From: Rhodoferax ferrireducens
GTDB taxonomy: Bacteria; Pseudomonadota; Gammaproteobacteria; Burkholderiales; Burkholderiaceae_C
DNA: 64,000 nt
Direction of reading: 5' to 3'
NCBI RefSeq assembly: GCF_003347515.1
Contig: NZ_QEII01000322.1
Coordinates: 62,001 to 126,000, forward strand
Shown here: positions 21,805 through 30,354 of the stretch, in pieces
Numbering within the stretch: position 1 is the first letter of the stretch
Layout: every line of letters starts with the position of its first letter
Program-made: the position numbers and the translations under genes
The notes under the pieces: model-generated
Told to the model about the DNA's origin: nothing
Databases searched by the model: none
Seen by the model: the letters and a program-made list of their open reading frames with translations, nothing else

Positions 21805-23121
21805 ATGATCCGTATTGCCCAGTTTTCTGATCTTCACTACAACGCCAAGAATCTGGTCGAGGCTGACCGCTGCTTCAGCCATGCGGTTGACCGCGCCATC
21901 GCCCTGAAAGTGGATGCTGCCGTGGTGTCGGGTGATTCGACGGACCATGCGCTGGATCTGCATTCGCCTGCAGCGGAGCGCCTGGCACGCAACATCCGGC
22001 GTCTGGCTGACCATTGTCCGGTGCTGATGCTGCAAGGGACGTTCTCGCACGAACCGCCGGGCACCTTGGCGATGTTCCGGCTACTGGGCGGGCGATACCC
22101 GGTGCACGTCGCGGACCGGATTGAACAGGTCGGGCTCACGACGGAGGGTCGGTGGGTGGCATCGGAGGCATGGTGCTTCACATCCCTGCCTGCTGGTTTG
22201 TATGCACTGTTTTCTTGCGTGCCGACGGTGAACAAGGCGGTGGTCGCGGCGACCGTGGGTGCCAGTTTGGCGGCGCAAGCGGTGGGTGAGCATCTTGCGT
22301 TGTTGCTGCGTGGGTTTGCCGCCAGCAACCAGGTGGCCCACATGCAAGGTCTGGCCACCATCGGCGTGTCGCACGGCACGGTGTTTGGTTGTATCTCGGA
22401 GCATGGCGTGCCCATGGCAGCCTTTGACCACGAGTTCACGACCGGCGCGTTGTTTGGCGCGCAGGCTCAAGCCTTCATGCTGGGCCATATTCACCGACAC
22501 CAGGTTTGGGAGAACCAGACAACCGCGTTGGGGGGACTGGCCGGGCATCAGTGCATCGCATATCCCGGCTCTATTGGACGCTTCCACTATGGCGAGGAGG
22601 GCGACAAGGGTTTTCTGTTGTGGGAAATTGCCATGGACGAGGTTCGCTTCACGCTGGAGCCGACACCGGCGCGTCGCACCATTAACATTGTGTTTGAAGG
22701 CAAGCCTGACCTTGAGGTGCTGCGCGAAGCCGTCCTACGAGAGGACGTCGCCGGGGCTTTTGTGCGGGTGCGCTGGACCGTGGCCGATGAGGATAGGCAC
22801 GAAGTGAATCGCGCGGCGATCCAGAAGTTGCTGGAGGGGGCGGCCGAGACCCAACTCGAAGGGCGTATCGTGCCGGTGGTGCGCGTTCGGTCAGCAGGCA
22901 TCTCCCAACTCGCGAGCCTTGCTGACAAGGTGCGGGCCTGGGCAAAGTCCACGGATGCGAAACCTGACCCACTGTTGGACTGTCTGCAGGCGCTGGCAAG
23001 CCAGACACCGGAAGCGATTGCCGAGCGAGCCTTGTGCCGAACCGGGACGCCTGCGCCAGCGGTGACGCCTGATTCGACGTCAATCTCGGATGCGCAATGT
23101 CAGTCAGAACTGGTGTTCTGA
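21805..23121 (+). CDS. SbcD-like metallophosphoesterase
   Basis: 438-aa calcineurin-type phosphoesterase, the likely nuclease subunit of an SbcCD/Mre11-Rad50-like pair. Metal motifs are FSDLHYNAK, VVSGDSTDHALD, IGVSHGTV and LGHIHRHQ. The usual GNHD/E motif is replaced by QGTFSHEPPG. The start at 21805 follows CAGGAG and removes a poorly conserved N-terminal extension. The C-terminal half, after PTPARRTINI, would contact the ATPase. A hairpin (23103-23122) covers the stop. The ATPase gene starts 82 bases later on the same strand. Confidence 0.85.
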   Translation: MIRIAQFSDLHYNAKNLVEADRCFSHAVDRAIALKVDAAVVSGDSTDHALDLHSPAAERLARNIRRLADHCPVLMLQGTFSHEPPGTLAMFRLLGGRYPVHVADRIEQVGLTTEGRWVASEAWCFTSLPAGLYALFSCVPTVNKAVVAATVGASLAAQAVGEHLALLLRGFAASNQVAHMQGLATIGVSHGTVFGCISEHGVPMAAFDHEFTTGALFGAQAQAFMLGHIHRHQVWENQTTALGGLAGHQCIAYPGSIGRFHYGEEGDKGFLLWEIAMDEVRFTLEPTPARRTINIVFEGKPDLEVLREAVLREDVAGAFVRVRWTVADEDRHEVNRAAIQKLLEGAAETQLEGRIVPVVRVRSAGISQLASLADKVRAWAKSTDAKPDPLLDCLQALASQTPEAIAERALCRTGTPAPAVTPDSTSISDAQCQSELVF

Positions 23122-23122
23122 C
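23103..23122 (+). promoter_or_regulatory. Eight-bp hairpin over the phosphoesterase stop codon
   Basis: GTCAGAAC and GTTCTGAC pair across a TGGT loop, with the stop TGA inside the right arm. No U-tract follows, so it may be an mRNA processing or stability element between the paired genes rather than a terminator. Confidence 0.35.
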
Positions 23123-23203
23123 GGTGCTATCCAGCGTGCCGATGGACTTGAACAAAACCTCCAACGCGAGAAACTGGTTCCGTCATTCTTCAGGAGCACG
23201 ATC

Positions 23204-25681
23204 ATGCAAATTCTTTCACTGACCCTCAAAGGGTTTCGGGGTATCCGCGATGGCTTGGGCCGCGACGCGTTGAGCTTGGACTTCGAGCGATTGGCCGATG
23301 GCGCCGAACTGGTCGCCATTGCCGGGGCCAATGGACGGGGCAAGACCACCGTCATGGACAACATGCACCCCTACCTGACCATGCCTTCGCGCGCCGCCGT
23401 GGCGGGGCCGGGCGGTTTTTCATATTACGACCACGTCTGCCTGCCGGAGAACGAGAAGGACCTGACCTGGGCTCACGAGGGCCGCAGCTACCGCTCGCAA
23501 GTGGTGATCCGTCTCAATGGTCGGCGCAAGACCGAGGCTTTCCTGTTTGCGCTCAGTGATGCGGGCAGTTGGGTGCCACTGCGGCTGGACGACGGCACCG
23601 TCTCTGATGGCAAGGTGGAGACTTACACCCGGTGCGTGGAGGCGATCTGCGGCAGCGCCGATACCTTTTTCACGTCGGTGTTTTCCGCGCAGGGCAGGCG
23701 CCAGCTCAGCACTTACCGCAACGCCGAGATCAAGACCCTGTTGGCCGATTTGCTCGGACAGGAGGAAATCCGTACCCTGGGGCAGAAAGCGGCGGAGACG
23801 GCGCGGCTGCTCAAGGCCGGGCTGTCGGGGATCCGGCAGGAACTGGCCGGTCTCGACGAGGAAACCGGGCGTGTCGCAAGCGAGCGGCGACGGCTTGACG
23901 GCGCATCGGATCGGGTGGCGCAAGGCCTTGCCGCGCGGCAACTGGCACAACATCAGCTGGATGTCGCCAGAGCAAGGCACGCCACGCTGTCGGCCGAGCG
24001 TGAGCAGTCGCGGGCCGTCGAGACGCGGCGGGCGCAATGGTTGACCGAGCGCCAGGCGCTGGTCGAAGCGGGTACCCAGGCCATCGCGGCGTTTAAGGCG
24101 CAGGATCAAGGCGAGCAGCATCGACTGGAACGCTTGGTGCAACGCATCGCGAATCGGCTGAGTCAGGAATGCGTCCGCAGGAAGGCCTTGCAGTACACGC
24201 AGCGGCAGTGCCGGGCGGTGCTGGATGCGGCGGTGGCGGTCGGGTATGCCGCCGCGCGCTTGCCTTTGGCCGAGCGTGTAGTGTCATTGCGCACCGCGCA
24301 GACCTTGACCTGTCGTCAACAAGCCCAGCGTCTGACCCAATGCCAAGGGGCCGAGCGTGTCGCTGCGCAGAAACTGGCGGGTATTGAGCGCGAGGCCGGC
24401 AAGGCGGTGCTGCATGCCGAGGAACTGGCCCACCGCTTCGGTCTGACGGGCGAGGTGCCGTGTGTAGGAACCGACCTGCAGGGTCAATGCAAGCTGCTGG
24501 GGGATGCGCGAGAGGCCCAAGCCTTGATCCCGAGTGCCAAGGCACAGACCACCCGGTTGGCGCAGGAACGGGCGCAGGTGCAATCGGAGTTGGCGACTGT
24601 CCGTCGCGAGCGTTTGGGACTGGGCGATGTGGCGCAGGCGCTGGCGTGGGCTGAGCACCGGGGCCATAGAGCCCGGGAGCGTGCGTCGCGACTCGCCGTG
24701 CTGGCGGCCAAGTCAGGCGAGATGGCACAGGCGCGCACCACGCTGGCCAGCGCCGAACAGGAACTGGTCGCACTGCAGCAGTGTCATGCCGACCCGTCGC
24801 ACGCGGCCGAGACGTCCGACGAGCAGACCGAGCGCCAGCAGATTGGCGCGGCACGGCAGGCCGTTGCCCAGCAATTGGAGCGACAGTCCCAGCATTTGCG
24901 GACCGGGCTCGATCGGCTGGACGACGCCTTGGCCGCGATGCCTGTGCCCTACGACGACCAACAACTGGCTGTGGCCGTCCAGGCCATGACTCAGGCCGAA
25001 GCGGCGGTCGCGGCAGCCGAGCACTCACACTTGGCCGCTGTGCGGGAAGCGCAGCAGGTCGAGACCTTAGCCCATCAGGCTCAGACCCTCGCTGGTCGGC
25101 ATCTGGAGCTTGCGTCGCGCATGGCCCGTGTGGAGGCCGAACTGGGCGGCTGGAACCTGTTCGCGCGTTGCATGAGCAACGACGGCTTGATTGCCCTGGC
25201 GATTGACGACGCCGGTCCGGCCCTGTCGGGACTGACCAACGACCTGTTGCTGGCCTGTTACGGTCCGCGTTTCACCGTGTCCATCCATACGCTGGTGGAA
25301 ACGGGTAAGGGCGAACAGCGGGAAGGTTTTGACATCGTTGTGCACGACGGCGATTCGGGTGAAAGCAAGAGTGTCGGTTTGATGAGTGGAGGTGAACGCG
25401 TTTTCGTGAATGAATGCCTGACCCGGGCTGTGGCCCTGTACCTGGCCCAGCACTCCGGGCGGCGCTATGCGACGCTGTTTTCTGACGAAGCCGATGGGCC
25501 ACTGGATTCTGAGCGCAAACGCATGTTCATGGCGATGAAACGGGAGGTCTTGCGCCTGGGCGGCTACTCACGGGAGTTCTTCGTGTCGCAGACGCCAGAG
25601 CTGACGGCCATGGCGGATGTGGTGATTGACCTGGATGCGCAGATGGTGTCGAAGTATGCTGTGGAATGCGCGGCCGTTTGA
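23204..25681 (+). CDS. SbcC/Rad50-like SMC-family ATPase
   Basis: 825-aa ABC/SMC-type ATPase. The opening MQILSLTLKGFRGIRDGLG and the Walker A GANGRGKTT near residue 41 are Rad50/SbcC-like. A long helical middle rich in Gln, Arg and Ala forms the coiled coil, with a hook-like VPCVGTDLQGQCKLLG in which the cysteines are spaced CX8C rather than CXXC. The signature LMSGGERVFVNECL and Walker B TLFSDEADGPLD are near residues 725-765. It should work with the phosphoesterase at 21805 in DNA-end processing, possibly for element replication or anti-defence. The start at 23204 follows CAGGAG. Confidence 0.85.
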   Translation: MQILSLTLKGFRGIRDGLGRDALSLDFERLADGAELVAIAGANGRGKTTVMDNMHPYLTMPSRAAVAGPGGFSYYDHVCLPENEKDLTWAHEGRSYRSQVVIRLNGRRKTEAFLFALSDAGSWVPLRLDDGTVSDGKVETYTRCVEAICGSADTFFTSVFSAQGRRQLSTYRNAEIKTLLADLLGQEEIRTLGQKAAETARLLKAGLSGIRQELAGLDEETGRVASERRRLDGASDRVAQGLAARQLAQHQLDVARARHATLSAEREQSRAVETRRAQWLTERQALVEAGTQAIAAFKAQDQGEQHRLERLVQRIANRLSQECVRRKALQYTQRQCRAVLDAAVAVGYAAARLPLAERVVSLRTAQTLTCRQQAQRLTQCQGAERVAAQKLAGIEREAGKAVLHAEELAHRFGLTGEVPCVGTDLQGQCKLLGDAREAQALIPSAKAQTTRLAQERAQVQSELATVRRERLGLGDVAQALAWAEHRGHRARERASRLAVLAAKSGEMAQARTTLASAEQELVALQQCHADPSHAAETSDEQTERQQIGAARQAVAQQLERQSQHLRTGLDRLDDALAAMPVPYDDQQLAVAVQAMTQAEAAVAAAEHSHLAAVREAQQVETLAHQAQTLAGRHLELASRMARVEAELGGWNLFARCMSNDGLIALAIDDAGPALSGLTNDLLLACYGPRFTVSIHTLVETGKGEQREGFDIVVHDGDSGESKSVGLMSGGERVFVNECLTRAVALYLAQHSGRRYATLFSDEADGPLDSERKRMFMAMKREVLRLGGYSREFFVSQTPELTAMADVVIDLDAQMVSKYAVECAAV

Positions 25682-25769
25682 GGCAGTACTTTCATATTGG
25701 ACCCGCCTTGCTTTTGGCAAAATACCTGCAACTATTCCATCAATACATCTCGGTGACAGAGGAGCCAGT

Positions 25770-26225
25770 TTGACACCTGAACGTTTTCATACGCATTCCG
25801 TGGGGCCGGATGAAGCGGCCCTGCGCGCTGCATTCCTCCAATGCAGCGCGCTGATGCAGCAGCGCCATGGCGCGACCATGGGTCTGGCGGTTCACAACAA
25901 AAGCAATCTGGACGGCGTTGTGCGCACCGTCTTCGGTGACAGCGTGGTCAAGGTGCTGGACCGGGATAACAAGCTGGACCTGAAAGGGATCACGATCCAT
26001 CTGCTGACCGAGAAAATCCAACTCCGCAAGCTGGAAGGTCCGGTCGTGGCTGCCTTCGTCAACCCCCACAAGCTTGACAAGATCGTGTCAAGCGCAGGGG
26101 TCACCGATATTGTTTTCGTGCCATGGGCGGAGGAGGAGCTTCCAATCTACCTGGCAGCACATCCCTCGTCTCAGGAGATTTATCGCTCGCCACCGCTTGA
26201 TGGGTCGATAGCCGACGCGGTATAA
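25770..26225 (+). CDS. Unknown element protein, TTG start
   Basis: 151-aa protein in the same direction as the SbcC-like gene. A TTG at 25770 preceded by GAGGAG at 25758-25763 is the best start; the open frame further upstream overlaps the ATPase gene and looks artificial. Readable blocks are LQCSALMQQRHGATMGLAVH, VVKVLDRDNKLDLKGITIHL and TDIVFVPWAEEELPIYLAAH. An alpha/beta fold is likely, but no family is recognised. It is convergent with the next gene, ending 31 bases from it. Confidence 0.65.
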   Translation: MTPERFHTHSVGPDEAALRAAFLQCSALMQQRHGATMGLAVHNKSNLDGVVRTVFGDSVVKVLDRDNKLDLKGITIHLLTEKIQLRKLEGPVVAAFVNPHKLDKIVSSAGVTDIVFVPWAEEELPIYLAAHPSSQEIYRSPPLDGSIADAV

Positions 26226-26256
26226 ACGATTGCCAACTGCTTTCCGCAAGGGCACT

Positions 26257-26967
26257 CTACTGGAAAATTCTCGGTTCGATCGTTTCTCCCCGCATGAATG
26301 CGATGTAGGCGCAGGCTTTGCCCATGTCTTTGAACCGGGCAATCACTTCATTGAGATGAATGACGGCCCAGGGGTTCTCAGGAATGTCCGATGGCTGCAA
26401 AATGAGCTCTGGCTCCCGGTAGGCAGGGTGACGGTACAACGTCCGCCCCGACTTCCAGTCGATGATGTGAAGCACACAAGCCGTGAGGATGGCGCTACCG
26501 CCTGACTCACCGTCTTCCATCAGCAGTGGCACCTTGAGACTACCACCCGAGCGGCCAATCTTGCCGACCACGTCATATTCATTCAGCCACGGTTCTCCGG
26601 TGCGGGTGTCGCCCAACACGAGTCGCACTTTGCCGCCGGTCTGATACCGAGATTCAAGAACGGTGGCAGCTTGGGGATCCGTTCCCGGGTCAAAGTAGGT
26701 CTGCTGGGTCAAGGCTGACTGGGACCACGCCGAAACTGCTTCTTCGTATTTCCTGTACCCGGCGAGTGCCGCGTAGTCGCTCGGGGTGAAAGACAAGTCG
26801 GTCCGGTTCAGGCGCTCAGCAATCTGGTTGGCATGGTCGCGGGCATTGTCGAAACCAAAACAACTGTAGCCATAGTCGGTGGCGATCACGTACAGTTTCT
26901 GCTCAGGGTTGAGGGTCACCTGTGGGGTTGGGCGTTCCTTTCCCAATCGGGTGTTGTCATGTTGCAT
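26257..26967 (-). CDS. Unknown element protein
   Basis: 236-aa cytoplasmic protein on the minus strand. Visible blocks are LYVIATDYGYSCFGFDNARD, SFTPSDYAALAGYRKYEEAV and PWAVIHLNEVIARFKDMGKA. No catalytic motif or membrane segment is seen. It is the last gene of a minus-strand run starting at 27862, separated from it by a strong hairpin at 26986-27016 in its own leader. Proteins of this kind are commonly carried by integrative elements; its role is not known. Confidence 0.6.
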   Translation of the reverse strand: MQHDNTRLGKERPTPQVTLNPEQKLYVIATDYGYSCFGFDNARDHANQIAERLNRTDLSFTPSDYAALAGYRKYEEAVSAWSQSALTQQTYFDPGTDPQAATVLESRYQTGGKVRLVLGDTRTGEPWLNEYDVVGKIGRSGGSLKVPLLMEDGESGGSAILTACVLHIIDWKSGRTLYRHPAYREPELILQPSDIPENPWAVIHLNEVIARFKDMGKACAYIAFMRGETIEPRIFQ

Positions 26968-26985
26968 ACATTACTCCAAAAGAAG

Positions 26986-27016
26986 CAGGGCGTCGGCCTT
27001 GCAGCGCGACGCCCTG
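26986..27016 (-). terminator. Strong hairpin: terminator or attenuator upstream of the 26967 gene
   Basis: On the minus strand CAGGGCGTCG pairs perfectly with CGACGCCCTG (10 bp), followed by CTTCTTTT and then the GGAG ribosome site of the gene starting at 26967. It lies between the stop at 27053 and that start, so it may end the upstream transcript partly (attenuator). Confidence 0.5.
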
Positions 27017-27052
27017 AGGGACTTGAGGCCACCTTTCGGGGGCCGATACGAT

Positions 27053-27385
27053 TCATCCGGCCAGCAGCACCTCGGGCGGCTGGTTAATGTGGTGCCGGAC
27101 CATGCAGTTTCCAGCATGGAACAACTGGTCCAGGTACACCGCTTCCAACAGGCTGTCGGGTACCTTGATGCCCAGTTCAATCAGTTTGTCCGACACCGTG
27201 TTGATATCGGTCCAGTCGCGCTGGGGCTCGTGCAGGCTGCTGTAGAGCACGCATTCCTCGCCGACCTGAGGGGCATCCTCATGACTCAGCACTTGCAGAA
27301 AAAGATCGTTCAGCGGCCGGTCATAGCCGGCGACCACCACGACTTCATCGCCTTGGTAGCGTGTGCGGACAGAATGCTGACTCAC
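27053..27385 (-). CDS. Unknown 110-aa element protein
   Basis: Starts at 27385 with ATGA overlap to the stop of the upstream gene (27382). It reads MSQHSVRTRYQGDEVVVVAG at the N-terminus, with LNDLFLQVLSHEDAPQVGEE and INTVSDKLIELGIKVPDSLL. No catalytic motif is seen. The coupling to a DUF5983-like gene and the zinc-ribbon gene shows a three-gene unit. Function unknown. Confidence 0.6.
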   Translation of the reverse strand: MSQHSVRTRYQGDEVVVVAGYDRPLNDLFLQVLSHEDAPQVGEECVLYSSLHEPQRDWTDINTVSDKLIELGIKVPDSLLEAVYLDQLFHAGNCMVRHHINQPPEVLLAG

Positions 27386-27690
27386 AACGCGTCTCCTGGG
27401 GTGTCAAAGACTGGCAAGCCATCAATGACGGCTGAATCGGCATCGAATTTCAGCCAGACGATACCGGCCAGTTCCGCCGCTTCAAAGACGGCCGCCAGGT
27501 CGGCTTCCGTTGGAATGTCGTAGCGCGGCGAACCGACGTAAACAAAGCCGCCATGTGCGGTGGGATAGGCATTGACCGAAAGGTCATTGCTGATCAACCT
27601 CTGGCGTGTGGTTGGCGTCAAATGCGCACTCGACAGCGCTGCCAGAGGCTCGGCCTGCTGGCGCAAGCTGGTAACAGTGGCTTCATTCAT
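27382..27690 (-). CDS. DUF5983-like element protein
   Basis: 102 aa from the ATG at 27690. The C-terminal half FVYVGSPRYDIPTEADLAAV, then LKFDADSAVIDGLPVFD, looks like the DUF5983 group often carried on mobile elements (low-certainty visual match). It overlaps the upstream zinc-ribbon gene by eight bases and the downstream gene by four, so the three are translated together. Function unknown. Confidence 0.55.
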   Translation of the reverse strand: MNEATVTSLRQQAEPLAALSSAHLTPTTRQRLISNDLSVNAYPTAHGGFVYVGSPRYDIPTEADLAAVFEAAELAGIVWLKFDADSAVIDGLPVFDTPGDAL

Positions 27691-27862
27691 GGGGGCCTCC
27701 TTGGGGTTGGGTTGATTGGATCGCGGCCCGGCGGGCACGGGATGGACGGTTGAAGTCCATCCCGCAGGCCCGGCAGCGAAACCAGCGCCGTTGGCCGAGT
27801 GGGCCAAGCAAAATCCCAAAGCCCGGACACAGGGGGCAACGGGGTTGTGTGGATGCAGGCAT
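27683..27862 (-). CDS. Small zinc-ribbon protein
   Basis: 59 aa from the ATG at 27862, preceded by GAAGGAG. Two cysteine pairs, PRCPLCPG and RCRACGMDF, spaced by about 18 residues form a zinc ribbon. The tail RPSRARRAAIQ is basic, which suggests nucleic-acid binding. It heads a minus-strand unit of three overlapping genes and has a structured leader (27863-27926). Confidence 0.65.
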   Translation of the reverse strand: MPASTQPRCPLCPGFGILLGPLGQRRWFRCRACGMDFNRPSRARRAAIQSTQPQGGPHE

Positions 27863-27926
27863 CGTTTCTCCTTCAGAAAATAGAAGGGCTCGCCAGGCCC
27901 CTATGAGGCAGCAAGCCCCTCGGGGG
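27863..27926 (-). promoter_or_regulatory. Structured leader E (radC-motif-like) of the zinc-ribbon gene
   Basis: On the minus strand CCCC/GGGG encloses GAGG/CCTC (27898-27925), and then CCCTTC pairs with the GAAGGAG ribosome site just before the ATG. This repeats the plan of the leaders at 28542, 37608, 38337 and 51069: a nested hairpin and then a helix that hides the ribosome site. It is the weakest of the five. Confidence 0.5.
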
Positions 27927-27959
27927 AGTAATTTTTTGGTGGGAACGCAGGCCAAGGTG

Positions 27960-28541
27960 TCAGATCAGGCCACGTTCCGCAAAAGAAAGCACGGTGTCGC
28001 CCGCCACGATCAAATGGTCGAGCACGCGCACGTCCACCAGGCTCAGCGCCGTCTTCAGCGTTTGCGTCAAGAACTCATCAGCGCGGCTGGGTTCGGCATG
28101 CCCACTCGGATGGTTGTGGGCGATGACCACGGCGGAGGCGTTCCGGGCAATTGCACCTTTGACCAGTTCCCGCGGATAAACGCTGGTCTGGGTCAAGGTG
28201 CCCCGAAACATCTCCACCGCTTCGATCAACTGGTGTTGCGCGGTCAGGTACAGCACCAGAAACACCTCATGCTCCAGGTTGGCGCAGTGCAGGCGCAGCC
28301 AATCGCGCAGCGCTTGCGGCGAATGCATGACCGGACCGGTACACATCTGAGCCTGCAGGTCACGCAGCAGCAATTCGCGGGCCACGTCAAGTTTGTGGGT
28401 CAGCGCCGAATCGTTGGCGGCGACACCGTGGTAGCCAGCTTCGGTGTCACCGACATGGGGTGCGGTATCAAGAAAATCCAGGACCGGAGGCGCGAGCAAC
28501 TCGCGCACCAGATCGGCGCGGGAAAGAAAGGAAGGATTCAA
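27960..28541 (-). CDS. radC: RadC/JAB-domain protein (DUF2466)
   Basis: 193-aa JAMM-fold protein like the RadC copies of mobile elements, not the chromosomal one. The metal motif VVIAHNHPSGHAEPSRAD is intact, and the core LEHEVFLVLYLTAQHQLIEA precedes it. The best start is a TTG at 28541 with GAGGAG upstream; the frame is open further but runs into the structured leader. Role unknown; once linked to DNA repair, now doubted. Leader A (28542-28608) masks its ribosome site. Confidence 0.85.
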   Translation of the reverse strand: MNPSFLSRADLVRELLAPPVLDFLDTAPHVGDTEAGYHGVAANDSALTHKLDVARELLLRDLQAQMCTGPVMHSPQALRDWLRLHCANLEHEVFLVLYLTAQHQLIEAVEMFRGTLTQTSVYPRELVKGAIARNASAVVIAHNHPSGHAEPSRADEFLTQTLKTALSLVDVRVLDHLIVAGDTVLSFAERGLI

Positions 28542-28608
28542 GGCGTTCTCCTCTATAAACAGAAAAGCGGAAACGCCGATCCCGAGGGGAACAAGGTTCC
28601 CGCTCGGG
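28542..28608 (-). promoter_or_regulatory. Structured leader A upstream of the RadC gene (radC RNA motif candidate)
   Basis: On the minus strand CCCGAG, C, GGGAAC, CTT, GTTCCC, CTCGGG folds into one long nested hairpin (28581-28608). Then GGCGTTTCC (28569-28577) pairs with GGAGAACGCC (28542-28551), which contains the ribosome site and ends at the TTG start. The architecture and gene context fit the published radC RNA motif (Rfam RF01754 from memory), a presumed cis-regulator. Confidence 0.65.
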
Positions 28609-28639
28609 ATGCACAGGCCAGGGCATGCGCGGTTGATAA

Positions 28640-28661
28640 GGCAGGTGTCGACTGCGACGCC
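28640..28661. repeat. 22-nt repeat motif, copy 1
   Basis: GGCAGGTGTCGAC followed by TGCGACGCC. Near-identical copies lie at 38677-38698 and 51324-51345, each upstream of a minus-strand gene with a structured leader. Confidence 0.5.
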
Positions 28662-29002
28662 GGCCAGAGACCGGATGGGCACTCCGCGATGGAATGCACA
28701 GGGATCACCCGCATAGTCTGGCGCGGAGAAGGGCTGCGTTCAAGTGGGGGCGCCACGACACCACCTGCAACTGTCATAAAAGATCGGGTGATTTCGGTGG
28801 CGTATGCCAGGGGTCACTTTTCTGGCATCGGCCCTGTTCCATGGACGCGACGTGGCGTTTCAGATGGGGTCGCAATTCACAGTGGAGGGACACTTGCCCG
28901 CGACTGGAGTAATGCTGGAAATATCTTTTGAGCTCACCACAAAAATCCAGAGATATGCGGGTCAAATTCGGCCAAGATACCGGCCAAACCCATTTGTTGG
29001 GC
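28662..29002. other. Intergenic region between radC and the 29003 gene
   Basis: No gene is supported. Frames here are short and without ribosome sites. It should hold the divergent promoters for the RadC gene on the minus strand and the small gene at 29003. Confidence 0.4.
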
Positions 29003-29224
29003 ATGACTATGATTCGACTCAACGACCAGATTCGCTTGACCCGCAAGGAAATCGAAGTTTTTACCAAGATCACCGACATCGAACCGGTGGGCATTCGCAC
29101 GCTGGGTGACCTGGATGCTTATGTCGCACGGTGCAAAGCGCATTACTGGGGTGTTTCCGAGCAAACGGAGTTCATCCACTGGCTGATTGATCGGGAATAT
29201 CGCCAGTGCCGCCAGGTTGCATAG
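29003..29224 (+). CDS. Small unknown element protein
   Basis: 73 aa from the ATG at 29003 (another Met two codons later). It reads MIRLNDQIRLTRKEIEVF, then DLDAYVARCKAHYWG and FIHWLIDREYRQC. It is helical and charged, with no known motif. It is divergent from the RadC gene. Similar short proteins are common on integrative elements. Confidence 0.5.
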   Translation: MTMIRLNDQIRLTRKEIEVFTKITDIEPVGIRTLGDLDAYVARCKAHYWGVSEQTEFIHWLIDREYRQCRQVA

Positions 29225-29747
29225 CGATTGCGGCCGGAAACTGCTATGGTGCGACTCAAGAGTGCACAACACTTTTTGCGACGGCCTCTGAGAGGAATGC
29301 GGAATAGCGATCTTTCTTCATGCAAGTCAAATATCCACAAAATCAGCGGGAAGGCTTGTTTTTCGAGTGCTGGGTAAAGAATAGCGTCTCGAAATACTTT
29401 TTCAGTTTGCGCCAATTCCATTTACGGCTCGTCCGCTACGCATTTAGCTCGGATACACGCAAAAGACTCCCTGATTTCAGTCAGTCAGAGTTGATGTGCC
29501 AATGGCCCATGGCGACCACCACGGGAGTCATTTTGAATTGCACCCCTTAGCAGTCATTGAACGCTCCTCAATGCTCCCGAGCGAATCGTTGACTTGGCGA
29601 ATGGGGTTCAACATTCGATCAAAGACATCAGACCTTGACCGAACCATGCCAGTCGCGCCCCTAAAAGAAATAGTGTGCCCATCACGGCAAGGCGGATAAT
29701 CCTGATTCGAGGCGTCGTGCAAAAACTCGAAGTCAGGGAGAAAGTAA
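29225..29747. other. Gap before the PAP2/ATPase cargo
   Basis: Only weak frames without family likeness occur here. The sequence is lower in GC than the flanks. It likely marks the left border of the PAP2/P-type ATPase cargo, but no repeats or att-like site were found. Confidence 0.35.
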
Positions 29748-30350
29748 GTGAACAATGCAGAATTTTGGAACCAGACCGTCTTCCTGGCTCTGAACGCCCG
29801 CCCGGGAACTGCGCACTGGATGCTGGCTACAGCGGAGGCGGTTGCCAACGGTTTGATTTACTTGATTCCAATCGTGCTAACGGTGCTGTGGTTATGGGGC
29901 GGCCATCGCCAGCGGGCGGTCGCACTCAAGGCCTGCATTGTCGCGGGCCTCGGGCTTGGTGCAGGCCAGTTGATTGGACTCACTTGGCCGCACCCACGCC
30001 CTTTCATGATCGGGTTGGGGCATACCTGGATGCCGCATGCGGCTGACGCATCGTTTCCCAGCGATCACCTGACGGTGTTCGCCGCTGTCGGTCTTTGCAT
30101 GCTGCTGGACGGAGAGTTGGTACTTGGTCTCGCGTTGCTGGCGGCGGGGCTGTGTGTGGCGTGGGCGCGGATTTTCCTGGGTGTCCATTTCCCGCTCGAC
30201 ATGTTGGGGGCGGCTGGCATCGCCGCCATCATGTATCTGCTCGTCACGCCGGTCTGGCACCGCATGGGTGGAGGCGCGACCCGGCTCGTTGAGTTGGTGT
30301 ACGAGAGAGCGATGGCCTGGCCGATCTCTCGGCGCTGGGTGCGTCCGTAG
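29748..30350 (+). CDS. PAP2-family membrane phosphatase
   Basis: 200-aa membrane protein of the type 2 phosphatidic acid phosphatase family, like small undecaprenyl-diphosphate phosphatases. About five or six hydrophobic helices are visible. The catalytic parts are TWPHPRPF (motif 1), ASFPSDHLTVF (motif 2, PSDH in place of PSGH) and WARIFLGVHFPLDMLG (motif 3 with His and Asp). The stop is four bases before the ATPase start, so the two genes form one unit. Its target may be a lipid carrier or lipid phosphate; the neighbour also ends in a PAP2 domain. Confidence 0.85.
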   Translation: MNNAEFWNQTVFLALNARPGTAHWMLATAEAVANGLIYLIPIVLTVLWLWGGHRQRAVALKACIVAGLGLGAGQLIGLTWPHPRPFMIGLGHTWMPHAADASFPSDHLTVFAAVGLCMLLDGELVLGLALLAAGLCVAWARIFLGVHFPLDMLGAAGIAAIMYLLVTPVWHRMGGGATRLVELVYERAMAWPISRRWVRP

Positions 30351-30354
30351 CACG

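Noticed and set aside
26986-27016. Sixth radC-like leader
   Set aside because: A single perfect hairpin followed by CTTCTTTT is more like a terminator or attenuator and lacks pairing with the ribosome site.
29320-29550. 76-codon frame before the PAP2 gene
   Set aside because: No ribosome site and no similarity pattern; left as a gap.
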